Assembly: GCF_051195235.1 (NCBI RefSeq)
Contig: NZ_JBNFZM010000001.1
Coordinates: 248,001-312,000, forward strand
From: Tateyamaria sp947503385
GTDB lineage: Bacteria > Pseudomonadota > Alphaproteobacteria > Rhodobacterales > Rhodobacteraceae
Length of the DNA stretch: 64,000 nt
Reading direction: 5' to 3'
This document shows positions 16,754 through 24,856 of this stretch, piece by piece. Numbering within the stretch: position 1 is the stretch's first letter; the number at the start of each line of letters is the position of its first letter. The notes beneath the pieces were generated by a model. That model was not told the origin of the DNA and searched no databases. It was given only the letters and a program-made list of their open reading frames with translations. Made by a program: the position numbers and the translations under genes.

Positions 16754-17947
16754 ATGAGTTTCATTGGTATTGCGCAACTGGTCGATTTTGTAAGCTCGAT
16801 TGCCGTGCTTGGTCTGCTTGTGATCGGCTTCAGCGCTGCGGGACCGGCGTTCAAGGGCGGGCGTTTTGGGCCCTTGTTGCAGGGGCTGTTGTTCGGCCTC
16901 GTGGTCAGCTTGCAAATGTCGATGCCGGTCAGCCCGGCTGAGGGTGTGATTGTGGATATGCGCAACGTGCCCATCGTGCTTGCCGGTGCGTTTCTGGGAT
17001 TGCGCGGCTTGATGATGTGTCTGTGCATCGCTGTCGCCGTGCGCATCGGTCTGGGCGGCGTTGGCGTGCTGCCGGGCGTTGTTGGAATGCTGATTGCGGG
17101 CGCAGTGGGCTATGCATGGTCGCGGTTTGCAGCAACACTGATCTCACAGGTTTGGATCCGACTTGCGGTGCTGGCGGTCGCGGTCAACCTGCACATGTTG
17201 TCGGCCTTTCTGGCGCCACATGCCATTTTGGTCTGGTACTTTCAGGCAGCCGCGCCGACGATCCTTGTCCTTAACCTGATCAGTGTGCCGATCATCGGGC
17301 TGCTGCTGCTGCGCGAGCAAGTTCGCGACGAAACCCACGCCCGGCTCGCCGCTTCGGCCAAACTTGATCCGGCCACCCGTCTGCTCGCTCTGGACGGATT
17401 TGCACATGAGGTGTCGCATTTCAACGCGTCGGGCCACGACGATGGCATCGCAGGTGTCATTGCGGTCACGCTCAAGAACACGCGCTGGCTGAAACAGACA
17501 TGGGGCAGCGCCGCGGTGGACCAGACCCTTGGCGCATTGCGCGTGCGCGTCGCCGGACTGTTGCAGGACAATCGTCCCCTTGGCATCGACGCGGCGCGGC
17601 GCCTTCTGGTCCCCGTAACCGAAGCCGAAATGCTGGATTTGCGCCCCATGCGCAGCACGTTGCGCCGCCTCGTCGCGGATACGCCGTTCTTGCTGGACGG
17701 CAACGTCGAAGTCCCGCTGTCCGTTCTTGTCGAAAACTTCCGTTTGCGGCAACCGGGGCAACCTGCAACCACAGCTGAGGACGTGGAGCGTTCTGCGTCG
17801 AAACGGCGCGTGGCGCGCCGGGACCAAAGCGCCGGCAATTGGACCCATACGCCCAATAACGAACCGCCACTGCCTGCGGGCCTGTCGCGGGCGACGATGG
17901 GGCGACTGTTTGATCTGGCTGATGCTGGCCTGCGCCGGTCGGCCTAG
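16754..17947 (+). CDS. 5TMR-LYT membrane sensor with a degenerate GGDEF-like domain
   Basis: 397 residues. The N-terminal 186 residues carry five or six membrane helices with the LytS-type 5TMR-LYT pattern (VDMRNVPIVLAGAFLGLRG, RIGLGGVGVLPGVVGMLIAG). After a short coiled linker, DPATRLLALDGF resembles the DxxTGLxNRRxF entry of GGDEF domains. The expected GGDEF loop is absent: the region reads PLGIDAARRLLVPV. It is therefore unlikely to make c-di-GMP and may only sense or bind. The ATG at 16754 was chosen because the preceding 21 codons are not family-like. Its stop shares CTAG with the Lrp gene. Confidence 0.78.
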   Translation: MSFIGIAQLVDFVSSIAVLGLLVIGFSAAGPAFKGGRFGPLLQGLLFGLVVSLQMSMPVSPAEGVIVDMRNVPIVLAGAFLGLRGLMMCLCIAVAVRIGLGGVGVLPGVVGMLIAGAVGYAWSRFAATLISQVWIRLAVLAVAVNLHMLSAFLAPHAILVWYFQAAAPTILVLNLISVPIIGLLLLREQVRDETHARLAASAKLDPATRLLALDGFAHEVSHFNASGHDDGIAGVIAVTLKNTRWLKQTWGSAAVDQTLGALRVRVAGLLQDNRPLGIDAARRLLVPVTEAEMLDLRPMRSTLRRLVADTPFLLDGNVEVPLSVLVENFRLRQPGQPATTAEDVERSASKRRVARRDQSAGNWTHTPNNEPPLPAGLSRATMGRLFDLADAGLRRSA

Positions 17948-18396
17948 GCGCGTTCGTCCTTTGGCGCACCGATCACCACATAGGTGGTGATCGCATTCAC
18001 CTGCGGCAACGCACCCAGCAGATCGGTATGAAATCGTTTGTAGCTGGGCAGATCGGCGCATTCGACACGCAAGAGATATTCAATCGGGCCCGTGATGTTG
18101 TGACATTCGCGGACCTCCGCGGCACGCAACATCGCGCGCTCGAACGCCTCTTGGCTCGACTTGGAATGATCGTTCAGTCCAACGCCGATGTAAGCAACAA
18201 AGCCGGTGCCCAGTTTTGTCCGGTCCAGCACTGCACGATATCCAACGATGACGCCGGATCGTTCAAGGTCTTGCACCCGACGTAAACAGGCCGAGGGCGA
18301 CAACCCCACCCGTTCCGCCAGCGCTGTATTGCTCAGCCGCGCGTCGCGCGACAATTCTTGCAATATCCGCTCGTTTATCTGGTCCAACTTCGCCAT
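17944..18396 (-). CDS. Lrp/AsnC-family transcriptional regulator
   Basis: 150 residues: an N-terminal winged helix (residues 4-60, DQINERILQELSRDARLSN, GLSPSACLRRVQDLE) and a C-terminal RAM ligand domain (about 70-145, HNITGPIEYLLRVECADL, VNAITTYVVIG). It is divergent from a LysE/RhtB exporter gene with 72 bp between starts, the classical arrangement in which an Lrp-type protein senses an amino acid and induces its exporter. ATG 18396 was preferred to an upstream extension. Confidence 0.93.
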   Translation of the reverse strand: MAKLDQINERILQELSRDARLSNTALAERVGLSPSACLRRVQDLERSGVIVGYRAVLDRTKLGTGFVAYIGVGLNDHSKSSQEAFERAMLRAAEVRECHNITGPIEYLLRVECADLPSYKRFHTDLLGALPQVNAITTYVVIGAPKDERA

Positions 18397-18468
18397 CTGT
18401 TGCAAAAATACTGTGATAGCGCACCATTTTGCAATCATCCCCACCCGTTTCGCGCACATATTGGCGCA

Positions 18469-19056
18469 ATGAACACGGACATCCTCGCCGCGCTGGCCAC
18501 CTTCGCCTTTGTCAGCTCCATCACTCCGGGACCGAACAACCTGATGCTTATGGCATCGGGCGCAAATTTCGGCTTTCGCCGCTCAATTCCACACATGCTG
18601 GGCATCGGATGCGGCTTTGTCCTCATGGTGATGCTTGTCGGTGCCGGTCTGGCGCAGATTTTTGTCGCGTATCCAGCCAGCCACACACTGCTGAAAACCG
18701 CGTCCGTGGCGTACCTCCTCTATCTTGCGTGGAAAATTGCGACAGCCGCCCCCGCCACTGCACAGGCGGCCACGGGTCGTCCCATGACATTCCTCCAAGC
18801 AGCGGCCTTTCAATGGGTCAACCCAAAGGCGTGGACCATGGCGCTGACCGCCGTCACAGTCTACAGCCCCGGCACCGGGCTATGGGCCATTGCGCTGGTT
18901 GCACTGATCTTTGGCGCGATCAACCTGCCATCCGTGTCTTCTTGGACCTTGCTGGGGCAAGGCATGGCGCGACTGCTGACCAGCCGCGCCCGCTTGCGCG
19001 CGTTCAACTGGACCATGGCAGCCCTGCTGGTCGCGTCACTTTATCCCGTGCTCTGA
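18469..19056 (+). CDS. LysE/RhtB-family amino acid exporter
   Basis: 195 residues, six membrane segments. SSITPGPNNLMLMASGANFG is the family signature near the N-terminus, and FQWVNPKAWTMALTAVTVYS is the second conserved region. Such proteins expel amino acids or homoserine lactone by proton antiport in the inner membrane. The probable regulator is the divergent Lrp gene. The 3' end overlaps the convergent AraC-GyrI gene by 16 bp. Confidence 0.92.
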   Translation: MNTDILAALATFAFVSSITPGPNNLMLMASGANFGFRRSIPHMLGIGCGFVLMVMLVGAGLAQIFVAYPASHTLLKTASVAYLLYLAWKIATAAPATAQAATGRPMTFLQAAAFQWVNPKAWTMALTAVTVYSPGTGLWAIALVALIFGAINLPSVSSWTLLGQGMARLLTSRARLRAFNWTMAALLVASLYPVL

Positions 19057-19898
19057 GCCAAACCCTTCAGCGGCACGTGGATATCGGTGATCAAATCCGC
19101 TGGCGCAGTATCCTGCGGTGAGTTGATGTACACCTCGTATGCTGGCGCATCCGCCGGCTCGCGGGCAGATCGTGGCAACCACTGGCCAAAGAGGTGGTCG
19201 TAAGCGGCGCTCAGCTGTGCATAAGGACCTGTCACCCGCAGCACAGCATGTGGCCCGGCCGGGACGCGGGCCTCGCCCAGATCAGAGCGCATCACAAATT
19301 CTGCGCCCACCTCAATGCCCGCAAAGCTGCGCAACGCCTCCGGCTCAACACTGTTTGGATCGTCATACCCAACTGCCACCATGCCGCGCGCCTGCGGCCA
19401 GAGGTTGTGCGTCGCAAAAACCGCCGTCACCTGCTCGAACGCGCGCCCGACCTCTTCGTAGGGGCCGATATGTTCCAGCCCTGCCAAACGGCGCGCGGGC
19501 GCATCCATCACCTTTACATCATACATCTCGTCGTCTCCTGTTCTGAGAATAAGAGGCGCACGGTTCGGAACGCCGTGATTGCGAAACGACACCGGGGTCA
19601 TGCCAAACACGTCCCGGAACACCCGTTCAAAACTTTGCGTGTTGCTATAGCCGACCTGTCGCGCGATCCGGTCCAGTGACGCATCCGTTTGTGCCAGCCA
19701 GAACGACGCACGATGCGCGCGCACACGGCGAACCGCGTCGGCGCAGGTTTCACCCGTCATGGCGTGAAAGATGCGATGCCAGTGGAACCGCGACAGGGCG
19801 GCGACATCCGAAAGGGTGTCCAGCGAAAGATCCCCCGCCGGGTTGTCGTGAATATACCGCAACACCCGGCGTATTCTGTCTTCGTATCGTGCCGTCAT
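19041..19898 (-). CDS. AraC-family regulator with GyrI-like effector domain
   Basis: 285 residues. The N-terminal double helix-turn-helix (about 5-105) shows LDTLSDVAALSRFHWHRIFH and IARQVGYSNTQSFERVFRDV. The C-terminal GyrI/SoxS-type ligand domain (about 125-280) has EEVGRAFEQVTAVFATHNLW and AYEVYINSPQDTAPADLITD. This order (HTH first, GyrI second) is that of Rob and of drug-sensing activators. The ATG at 19898 (MTARYED) was chosen; the frame upstream reads antisense into the accA leader and is not protein-like. Targets are unknown. Confidence 0.9.
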   Translation of the reverse strand: MTARYEDRIRRVLRYIHDNPAGDLSLDTLSDVAALSRFHWHRIFHAMTGETCADAVRRVRAHRASFWLAQTDASLDRIARQVGYSNTQSFERVFRDVFGMTPVSFRNHGVPNRAPLILRTGDDEMYDVKVMDAPARRLAGLEHIGPYEEVGRAFEQVTAVFATHNLWPQARGMVAVGYDDPNSVEPEALRSFAGIEVGAEFVMRSDLGEARVPAGPHAVLRVTGPYAQLSAAYDHLFGQWLPRSAREPADAPAYEVYINSPQDTAPADLITDIHVPLKGLAQSTG

Positions 19899-20014
19899 TG
19901 CTCCGTCCGATTGCCTGCACGATCCATGCCATACGCCCGCGCGACAAATCTTGCTGAGTTGCATCTGAAGCCCGCCCCGGCCATATAGCATGAAACCAAA
20001 GACGGGGCGCAGGC

Positions 20015-20977
20015 GTGACGCAATATCTCGAGTTTGAAAAACCGCTGGCGGAAATCGAAGGCAAGGCCGAAGAACTGCGGGCACTTGCGCGCCAGAACGA
20101 GGACATGGATGTTTCGGACGAGGCCGCCGGGCTGGACGCCAAGGCGGCAACCTTGCTGGAAGAACTCTACGCCGATCTCACACCGTGGCGGAAATGCCAA
20201 GTGGCCCGCCATCCCGACCGGCCACATTGCGTGGACTACATCAACGAATTGTTCACGGACTACACCCCGCTGGCGGGAGATCGGAACTTTGCCGACGACC
20301 ACGCGGTCATGGGTGGACTTGCGCGGTTTAACGATCAGCCGGTCATGGTGCTGGGCCACGAAAAGGGCAACGACACCAAATCGCGGATCGAACGGAATTT
20401 TGGCATGGCCCGCCCCGAGGGGTACCGCAAGGCGATCCGTCTGATGGATATGGCGGACCGGTTTGGCTTGCCCGTCATCACCCTCGTGGACACGCCCGGT
20501 GCATATCCCGGCAAAGGTGCCGAAGAACGCGGCCAGTCCGAGGCCATCGCGCGCTCCACCGAAAAGTGCCTGCAAATCGGTGTGCCGTTGATCTCCGTCG
20601 TGATTGGTGAGGGTGGGTCAGGTGGCGCCGTCGCCTTTGCAACGGCCAATCGCGTCGCGATGCTGGAGCATTCTGTCTATTCGGTCATCAGCCCCGAGGG
20701 CTGCGCCTCAATCCTGTGGAAAGACGCCGAAAAGATGCGCGAAGCCGCCGAAGCGCTGCGCCTGACCGCGCAGGACCTCAAGCAGTTGGGGGTAATCGAC
20801 CGGATCATCACCGAAGGCATGGGCGGCGCTCACCGGCACCGCGCGGCCACGCTGGCATCGGTCGGCAACGCAATCGGCGCGATGCTGGACGAATTGTCGG
20901 GCCAATCCGGCGCAGCGCTTGTCGCGGACCGGCGGAAAAAGTTCCTGTCGTTGGGTCAGACTGGCCTCGCCGCCTGA
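20015..20977 (+). CDS. accA: acetyl-CoA carboxylase carboxyltransferase subunit alpha
   Basis: 320 residues, normal length, starting with GTG (MTQYLEFEKPLAEIEGKAEE). The N-terminal helical part is followed by the crotonase-like carboxyltransferase core: VKVARHPDRPH-like segment at 20198-20224, YTPLAGDRNFADDHAVMGG, GMARPEGYRKAIRLMD, TLVDTPGAYPGKGAEERGQ, IGEGGSGGAVAFA and YSVISPEGCASILWKDA. With AccD it moves CO2 from biotin to acetyl-CoA for fatty acid synthesis. It stands alone, as is common for accA, with the start 116 bp from the divergent AraC gene. Confidence 0.97.
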   Translation: MTQYLEFEKPLAEIEGKAEELRALARQNEDMDVSDEAAGLDAKAATLLEELYADLTPWRKCQVARHPDRPHCVDYINELFTDYTPLAGDRNFADDHAVMGGLARFNDQPVMVLGHEKGNDTKSRIERNFGMARPEGYRKAIRLMDMADRFGLPVITLVDTPGAYPGKGAEERGQSEAIARSTEKCLQIGVPLISVVIGEGGSGGAVAFATANRVAMLEHSVYSVISPEGCASILWKDAEKMREAAEALRLTAQDLKQLGVIDRIITEGMGGAHRHRAATLASVGNAIGAMLDELSGQSGAALVADRRKKFLSLGQTGLAA

Positions 20978-20986
20978 CGCGCGCCG

Positions 20987-22078
20987 CTAGACGTAGCGCT
21001 GGCCAAGCGCCAACGTCGCCGTTTCTTCGACAGCCATTTGCACAAGTTGGCCGGGCATTTCCACGTTAACCCGCGCGCCCGTGCCGTTAACCCCATGTTC
21101 GACGCTGATCTGACCGCCGCGGGCGCGAACCAGCCGCCGGAGGCCCAAGAGGCCGAACCCGCTTTGTGCCGAAGAGTCTTCATCCTGTAGAAAGGCGAGC
21201 GACGGGTCATCGAACCCTTTGCCATTGTCCAAGACCGATATCGCAATCTGTCCGTCGCCCTGATCTGAAACATCGATTTGCAGCGAAATCTCGTCCAGGC
21301 CCGCATGTTTCAGCGCGTTGTCCACCAGATTCCGCACAATGATCTGTATCGCAGTATAATCCCCCTCAACCGTTACATCGGGAAGTGTCACCCGATGCTG
21401 ACGCGCCGGGTCCAGTGTGGCGAGGATGTTTTCACACATATTGCGGAACGTGAATTGCGTGACCTTGGTGTCGGCGCGCACCGCCGCTGATTGTGTCAGC
21501 ACATCAGTGATCAGGTCCAGCGCACCTTCGGCGATATCCTCAATCATCTGAATCAGTTCGTATTTGCCGTCGCCCATATCAACAAAACCGTCGCGCAACA
21601 TGTCGGTCAACATTTTGACATTGGCGATGGGGCTGCGCAGGTCATGGGCTGCGAAGCGGACAAAATCCTCCATCTCGTCCACCAGCGCACTTGTCATCGC
21701 GTGCGCCTGTTCGAGACGTTTTTCCATGGTGATGTCCTGCGTCAGACCAACCATGTGGGTCACTGTGCCATTCACATCGCGCTGCGGGACAAGCCGGGTC
21801 AGGAACCAGATATCCTCATCGCCAACCGCATAGGGGATTTCATAAGACATCTCGATTTCGGCCCGCCAAGCTGCGCATTGGCGCTCATAAGCGGTAAGCG
21901 CCGCGCGGCCAGGAAACAGATCAGTCGCCTTTTTCCCAATGACATCGCTGGGCGCACACAGTCGCCGCCGGCACCCGGCTGCGTTCATAAACACGTACAC
22001 CACGTCGCCATTTTCATCCTCGGTCAGGACAAAGACAGGCGATGCAATCGCGTTGTAGATCGAAAAGTCCGGCAGCAT
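20987..22078 (-). CDS. cytoplasmic PAS-domain sensor histidine kinase
   Basis: 363 residues with no membrane segment. A PAS domain (about 5-120; ASPVFVLTEDENGDVVYVF, DLFPGRAALTAYERQ) leads to the HisKA helix with the phospho-acceptor His145 in RFAAHDLRSPIANVKM, then the ATPase: N box VRNLVDNALKHA, G1 VLDNGKGFDD, G2 GFGLLGLRRLVRARGG. AHDLRSP replaces the common SHELRTP, as in phytochrome- and ETR-like kinases. No receiver or response-regulator gene adjoins it, so it is an orphan. The signal may be intracellular, such as redox or a small ligand. Confidence 0.9.
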   Translation of the reverse strand: MLPDFSIYNAIASPVFVLTEDENGDVVYVFMNAAGCRRRLCAPSDVIGKKATDLFPGRAALTAYERQCAAWRAEIEMSYEIPYAVGDEDIWFLTRLVPQRDVNGTVTHMVGLTQDITMEKRLEQAHAMTSALVDEMEDFVRFAAHDLRSPIANVKMLTDMLRDGFVDMGDGKYELIQMIEDIAEGALDLITDVLTQSAAVRADTKVTQFTFRNMCENILATLDPARQHRVTLPDVTVEGDYTAIQIIVRNLVDNALKHAGLDEISLQIDVSDQGDGQIAISVLDNGKGFDDPSLAFLQDEDSSAQSGFGLLGLRRLVRARGGQISVEHGVNGTGARVNVEMPGQLVQMAVEETATLALGQRYV

Positions 22079-22140
22079 TGCGAGGAACCCCAGTGGCGCG
22101 TTGCGACCATAGCGCGAAGGACCTTAGCAAATCGTTGAAG

Positions 22141-22791
22141 TCAGCTCGCCAGCATCCGCAGCCCTTGAGTGACATCCGACCGCACCGCGATGCGCAACCC
22201 GGGCTCGTCCCCTGCCCGCAGCGCGGCAATGATCAAGCGGTGGTATTGCGGCGGTTCAGTCCGCCGCAACCGTCCGTAAAGCGCGCGCATTGTCGGCCCC
22301 ATCTGCAACCACACCGTTTCAGTCATGGCCAGCATCGCAGGGGCCTGCGCGCGCAGATACAGCGTGCGGTGAAATTCGAGGTTCGTGCGGATGTAGCTGA
22401 CGGCATCGCGGTGGGCGACCGCCTCGGCCACGGCGGTGTTGATGGTCTGCAACCGCTCGATCAGGGCCAGATGCGCGCGTGGCAGGGCGCGTGTCGCCAG
22501 TTCGACCTCGATCAGCGCGCGCAGGGCGGCCAGTTCCTCGATCCGCTCATTGCTCAGCTCGGGGGTGGACACACGGCCCGACTGCGACAGGGTCAGCGCT
22601 CCTTCGGCTACCAACCGGCGCACCGCTTCACGCGCGGGGGTCATCGACACGTCATACTGCTTGCCGATGCCACGCAGGGTCAACGCCTGACCCGGTGCGA
22701 TGTCGCCGTGCATGATCCGCGTGCGCAAACGGCGATAGACGCGGTCATGGGCGGCAGAGGCGGTGTCGCGTGCGGGTGTGGCTGTGCTCAT
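22141..22791 (-). CDS. GntR-family (FadR/FCD type) transcriptional regulator
   Basis: 216 residues. The winged helix (about 12-80) shows VYRRLRTRIMHGDIAPGQ and VSMTPAREAVRRLVAEGAL; the all-helical FCD domain (about 90-210) has RALIEVELATRALPR, and NLEFHRTLYLRAQ carries a metal-binding His. FCD regulators sense carboxylic acids or sugar acids. The neighbours (histidine kinase, metallopeptidase) give no clue to the target. Confidence 0.9.
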   Translation of the reverse strand: MSTATPARDTASAAHDRVYRRLRTRIMHGDIAPGQALTLRGIGKQYDVSMTPAREAVRRLVAEGALTLSQSGRVSTPELSNERIEELAALRALIEVELATRALPRAHLALIERLQTINTAVAEAVAHRDAVSYIRTNLEFHRTLYLRAQAPAMLAMTETVWLQMGPTMRALYGRLRRTEPPQYHRLIIAALRAGDEPGLRIAVRSDVTQGLRMLAS

Positions 22792-22822
22792 GCCAATTTG
22801 TGATCACAACGCCGATACGCCG

Positions 22823-23515
22823 TCAATCACCAAAGCTGTAGCGGTGCAATTGCGCGCCATTGGCCCGCAACCATTGACGTGGTTCGGCATAGGGGCCGTG
22901 AATGCGCTCCACCTCGGCCCAAAACCGGGGACTGTGGTTCATCTGCGCCAGATGCGCGACCTCATGGGCCGCCACATAGTCCAGCACGCGCGGCGGCGCG
23001 AGGATCAACCGCCATGAATACATCAGCCGCCCCGATGACGAACACGACCCCCAACGGGACCGTGTATCGCGCAAGGACAAGCCGGAATAGCTGCGACCCG
23101 CCCGTGCGGCATAATGGTCCGAGGCGGCTGCCAACGTGTCCCGCGCCCGCGCCTTGAGGTAGCCCGCCACCCGCGGTCCCATGGCCTCTGGCGCACCCGG
23201 CACCATGAGCACATCGCCGTCCAGTCGCACCGACCGTCCCTTGCCGGGCGCCAGCGTCACGGTCTGCCCGGCAACGGGCAGCACCGCGCCCGGTGCCATG
23301 GCGACCGTGGCCGCGCGCCCGTCCAGATGTTTGCGAATCCAAGGCTCTTTCTGCGCAGCAAAGGCCAGCGCTTCGGCCTCTGCCACGTGGCGCGGCAGCG
23401 TCACCGTGACCCGCCCATCCACCTGACTGACGCGCAACGTGATGCGCCGCGCGCGCGCTGATGGCCGCAGGATCAGGGGGATATCGGGATCGCCTTGAAG
23501 AACGTGGCTGCTCAT
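22823..23515 (-). CDS. YgjP/DUF45-type zinc metallopeptidase
   Basis: 230 residues. The C-terminal part contains the zinc site VAAHEVAHLAQMNHSPRFWA (HExxH plus a third His) and the RDTRSRWGSCSSSGRLMYSW segment that defines the YgjP/SprT-like M48-clan family. The N-terminal half is an all-beta region (ARRITLRVSQVDGRVTVTLP). Substrates are unknown. The start at 23515 (MSSHVLQGDP) is preferred; a longer frame runs into the divergent spacer. It lies divergent to the FYDLN gene. Confidence 0.9.
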   Translation of the reverse strand: MSSHVLQGDPDIPLILRPSARARRITLRVSQVDGRVTVTLPRHVAEAEALAFAAQKEPWIRKHLDGRAATVAMAPGAVLPVAGQTVTLAPGKGRSVRLDGDVLMVPGAPEAMGPRVAGYLKARARDTLAAASDHYAARAGRSYSGLSLRDTRSRWGSCSSSGRLMYSWRLILAPPRVLDYVAAHEVAHLAQMNHSPRFWAEVERIHGPYAEPRQWLRANGAQLHRYSFGD

Positions 23516-23645
23516 CCCATCTCCCAACAGCTGCCTAAGCCTTTGACTCCACCTTTCGCTTATGGCACTTGCCCAGAATCGTCGCAATATCACCGCGACC
23601 AAACGGGGCGGTTTCGCCCCGCCACCCGACGCAAAAGGATGATCC

Positions 23646-23978
23646 ATGCCCAAGGAAGAATGGGGAACAAAACGCCGCTGCCCCACCACCGGCAAGCGCT
23701 TTTACGACATGAACCGCTCGCCCATCGTGAGCCCCTACACGGGTGATGTCGTCGAGCTGGACAGCTCCAAGACCCGCATGATTGCCGCCGACGCCGCAGA
23801 TGCCGCCACCACCAAAGCCAAGGTGGCAACCGCCGCCGAAGGCGAAGATCAGGTGATCGACGATGATGATGACGTCGAGGTCGAACTGGACGACGATCTG
23901 CTGGATGACGACGAAGAAGAGGACACAGTTCCCCTCGAGGAATTGGCCGACGTCGCAGCCGATGATGACGACTCCTGA
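23646..23978 (+). CDS. FYDLN-acid (TIGR02300) family protein
   Basis: 110 residues. The first 45 carry the family core (PKEEWGTKRRCPTTGKRFYD, then MNRSPIVSPYTG), with FYDMN in place of FYDLN. The C-terminal half is a disordered tail of Asp and Glu (IDDDDDVEVELDDDLLDDDE). The family is largely restricted to Alphaproteobacteria and its role is unknown. A zinc-ribbon-like start is possible, but only one Cys remains. It lies 100 bp upstream of tRNA-Ala. Confidence 0.92.
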   Translation: MPKEEWGTKRRCPTTGKRFYDMNRSPIVSPYTGDVVELDSSKTRMIAADAADAATTKAKVATAAEGEDQVIDDDDDVEVELDDDLLDDDEEEDTVPLEELADVAADDDDS

Positions 23979-24078
23979 ATTCGGCTTTTGAACATGCCGC
24001 GGCGGGGTCGGTTTTCGCTTGATCCCGCTGGGCAAAGCGCCTAATCACCGCGCACGGTCGGCAACGGCCACCAAGGAT

Positions 24079-24154
24079 GGGGCATTAGCTCAGCTGGGAG
24101 AGCGCCTGCATGGCATGCAGGAGGTCAGCGGTTCGATCCCGCTATGCTCCACCA
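24079..24154 (+). tRNA. tRNA-Ala (anticodon GGC)
   Basis: The 76-base gene folds as a cloverleaf. The acceptor stem GGGGCAT pairs with ATGCTCC. The D arm is GCTCAGCTGGGAGAGC. The anticodon stem CCTGC/GCAGG encloses loop ATGGCAT with anticodon GGC at the usual place. The T arm is CAGCGGTTCGATCCCGCTA-like, with GGTTCGATCCC, and CCA is encoded. GGC reads GCC codons. It is a single gene, not part of an rRNA operon. Confidence 0.97.
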
Positions 24155-24276
24155 TCCCCACACTGTTGATTGCCGTTCACGCTCTGCTTCGGCGTCAGGC
24201 GCCGACTGACGGGCACCTGCATCGCAGGCACCCTGAGACGGCGGTCAGGCCTCCTATGCTCCACCATCCCGACACT
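24142..24276 (+). repeat. tRNA-Ala 3' end and its duplicate 112 bp downstream
   Basis: The 23 bases 24142-24164 (CTATGCTCCACCA plus ten bases beyond CCA) recur at 24254-24276 with one mismatch. The second copy is not part of a tRNA. The bases between include inverted repeats (GTCAGGCGCCGACTGAC and ACCTGCATCGCAGGCACC region). Direct repeats at a tRNA 3' end are the mark of integrase attachment, but no integrase or cargo remains. Confidence 0.8.
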
Positions 24277-24412
24277 CCGGATAACGGTCATCGCATCGGG
24301 ACGGCGCCTGTCGTTGACTGACGCGGAACCGCACCAAATGCCCCACAATCTGCCAAATTCCCGCCCCAATGGCACAGCACTCTGACCGCAGAAACGAAAA
24401 ACGGGACAGACC

Positions 24413-24796
24413 ATGACTGACAGCAAACCAACCCTCATCTGGGCACTCTACCTCGCCGGGATCGCGGCCGTGCTCACGCCGTTCATCGCAATCGTCTTTG
24501 CCTATATGTGGAAAGGGACGGCCGGCGCTGACGCCCGCGCCGAATATGAAACACAAATCCGGGTCTTCTGGCGCTGCGGCATGGGCTGGCTGGCGGCCTT
24601 TGTTTTGATGGCCGTATCGCTGACCATAGAGCTTCAGTACGACGCCGCCGGTGTCGCCACCGAAAGCGGTATCCCTACGTTCTTTGCCATTGGCCTGCTG
24701 GTCGCCATCGCAACGCAGCTTTGGTTCACCGTGCGCGCGCTCGTCGGGCTGATCAAATGCTTTATGAAGCCGTCCGCACCCATGGCAACGGCCTGA
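24413..24796 (+). CDS. small membrane protein, DUF4870-like
   Basis: 127 residues, three membrane segments: about 8-31, 54-75 and 88-112. ADARAEYETQIRVFWR between the first and second resembles the loop of DUF4870-type proteins (HYRYQIRTFW in relatives), whose function is unknown. It lies between the tRNA-Ala locus and the terminator of the taurine transporter operon, which converges on it. Confidence 0.65.
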   Translation: MTDSKPTLIWALYLAGIAAVLTPFIAIVFAYMWKGTAGADARAEYETQIRVFWRCGMGWLAAFVLMAVSLTIELQYDAAGVATESGIPTFFAIGLLVAIATQLWFTVRALVGLIKCFMKPSAPMATA

Positions 24797-24800
24797 TATG

Positions 24801-24832
24801 AAAAAGGCGGGGCCTGTCCGGCCCCGCCTCCT
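24801..24832 (-). terminator. Rho-independent terminator of the tauBC transcript
   Basis: GGCGGGGCC and GGCCCCGCC form a nine-pair G+C stem with a five-base loop. On the minus strand the stem is followed by TTTTT, 25 bp after the tauC stop. On the plus strand there is no T run, so termination is mainly for the minus-strand operon. Confidence 0.9.
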
Positions 24833-24856
24833 TCATGCATACGGGCGTTGCCCCGG

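Noticed and set aside
19899..20150. N-terminal extension of the AraC-GyrI protein
   Set aside because: The frame reads antisense into the accA 5' region and gives a Pro/Arg-rich sequence unlike the family.
24155..24253. Second tRNA or small mobile element between the tRNA-Ala repeats
   Set aside because: No cloverleaf and no coding frame; only short inverted repeats remain.
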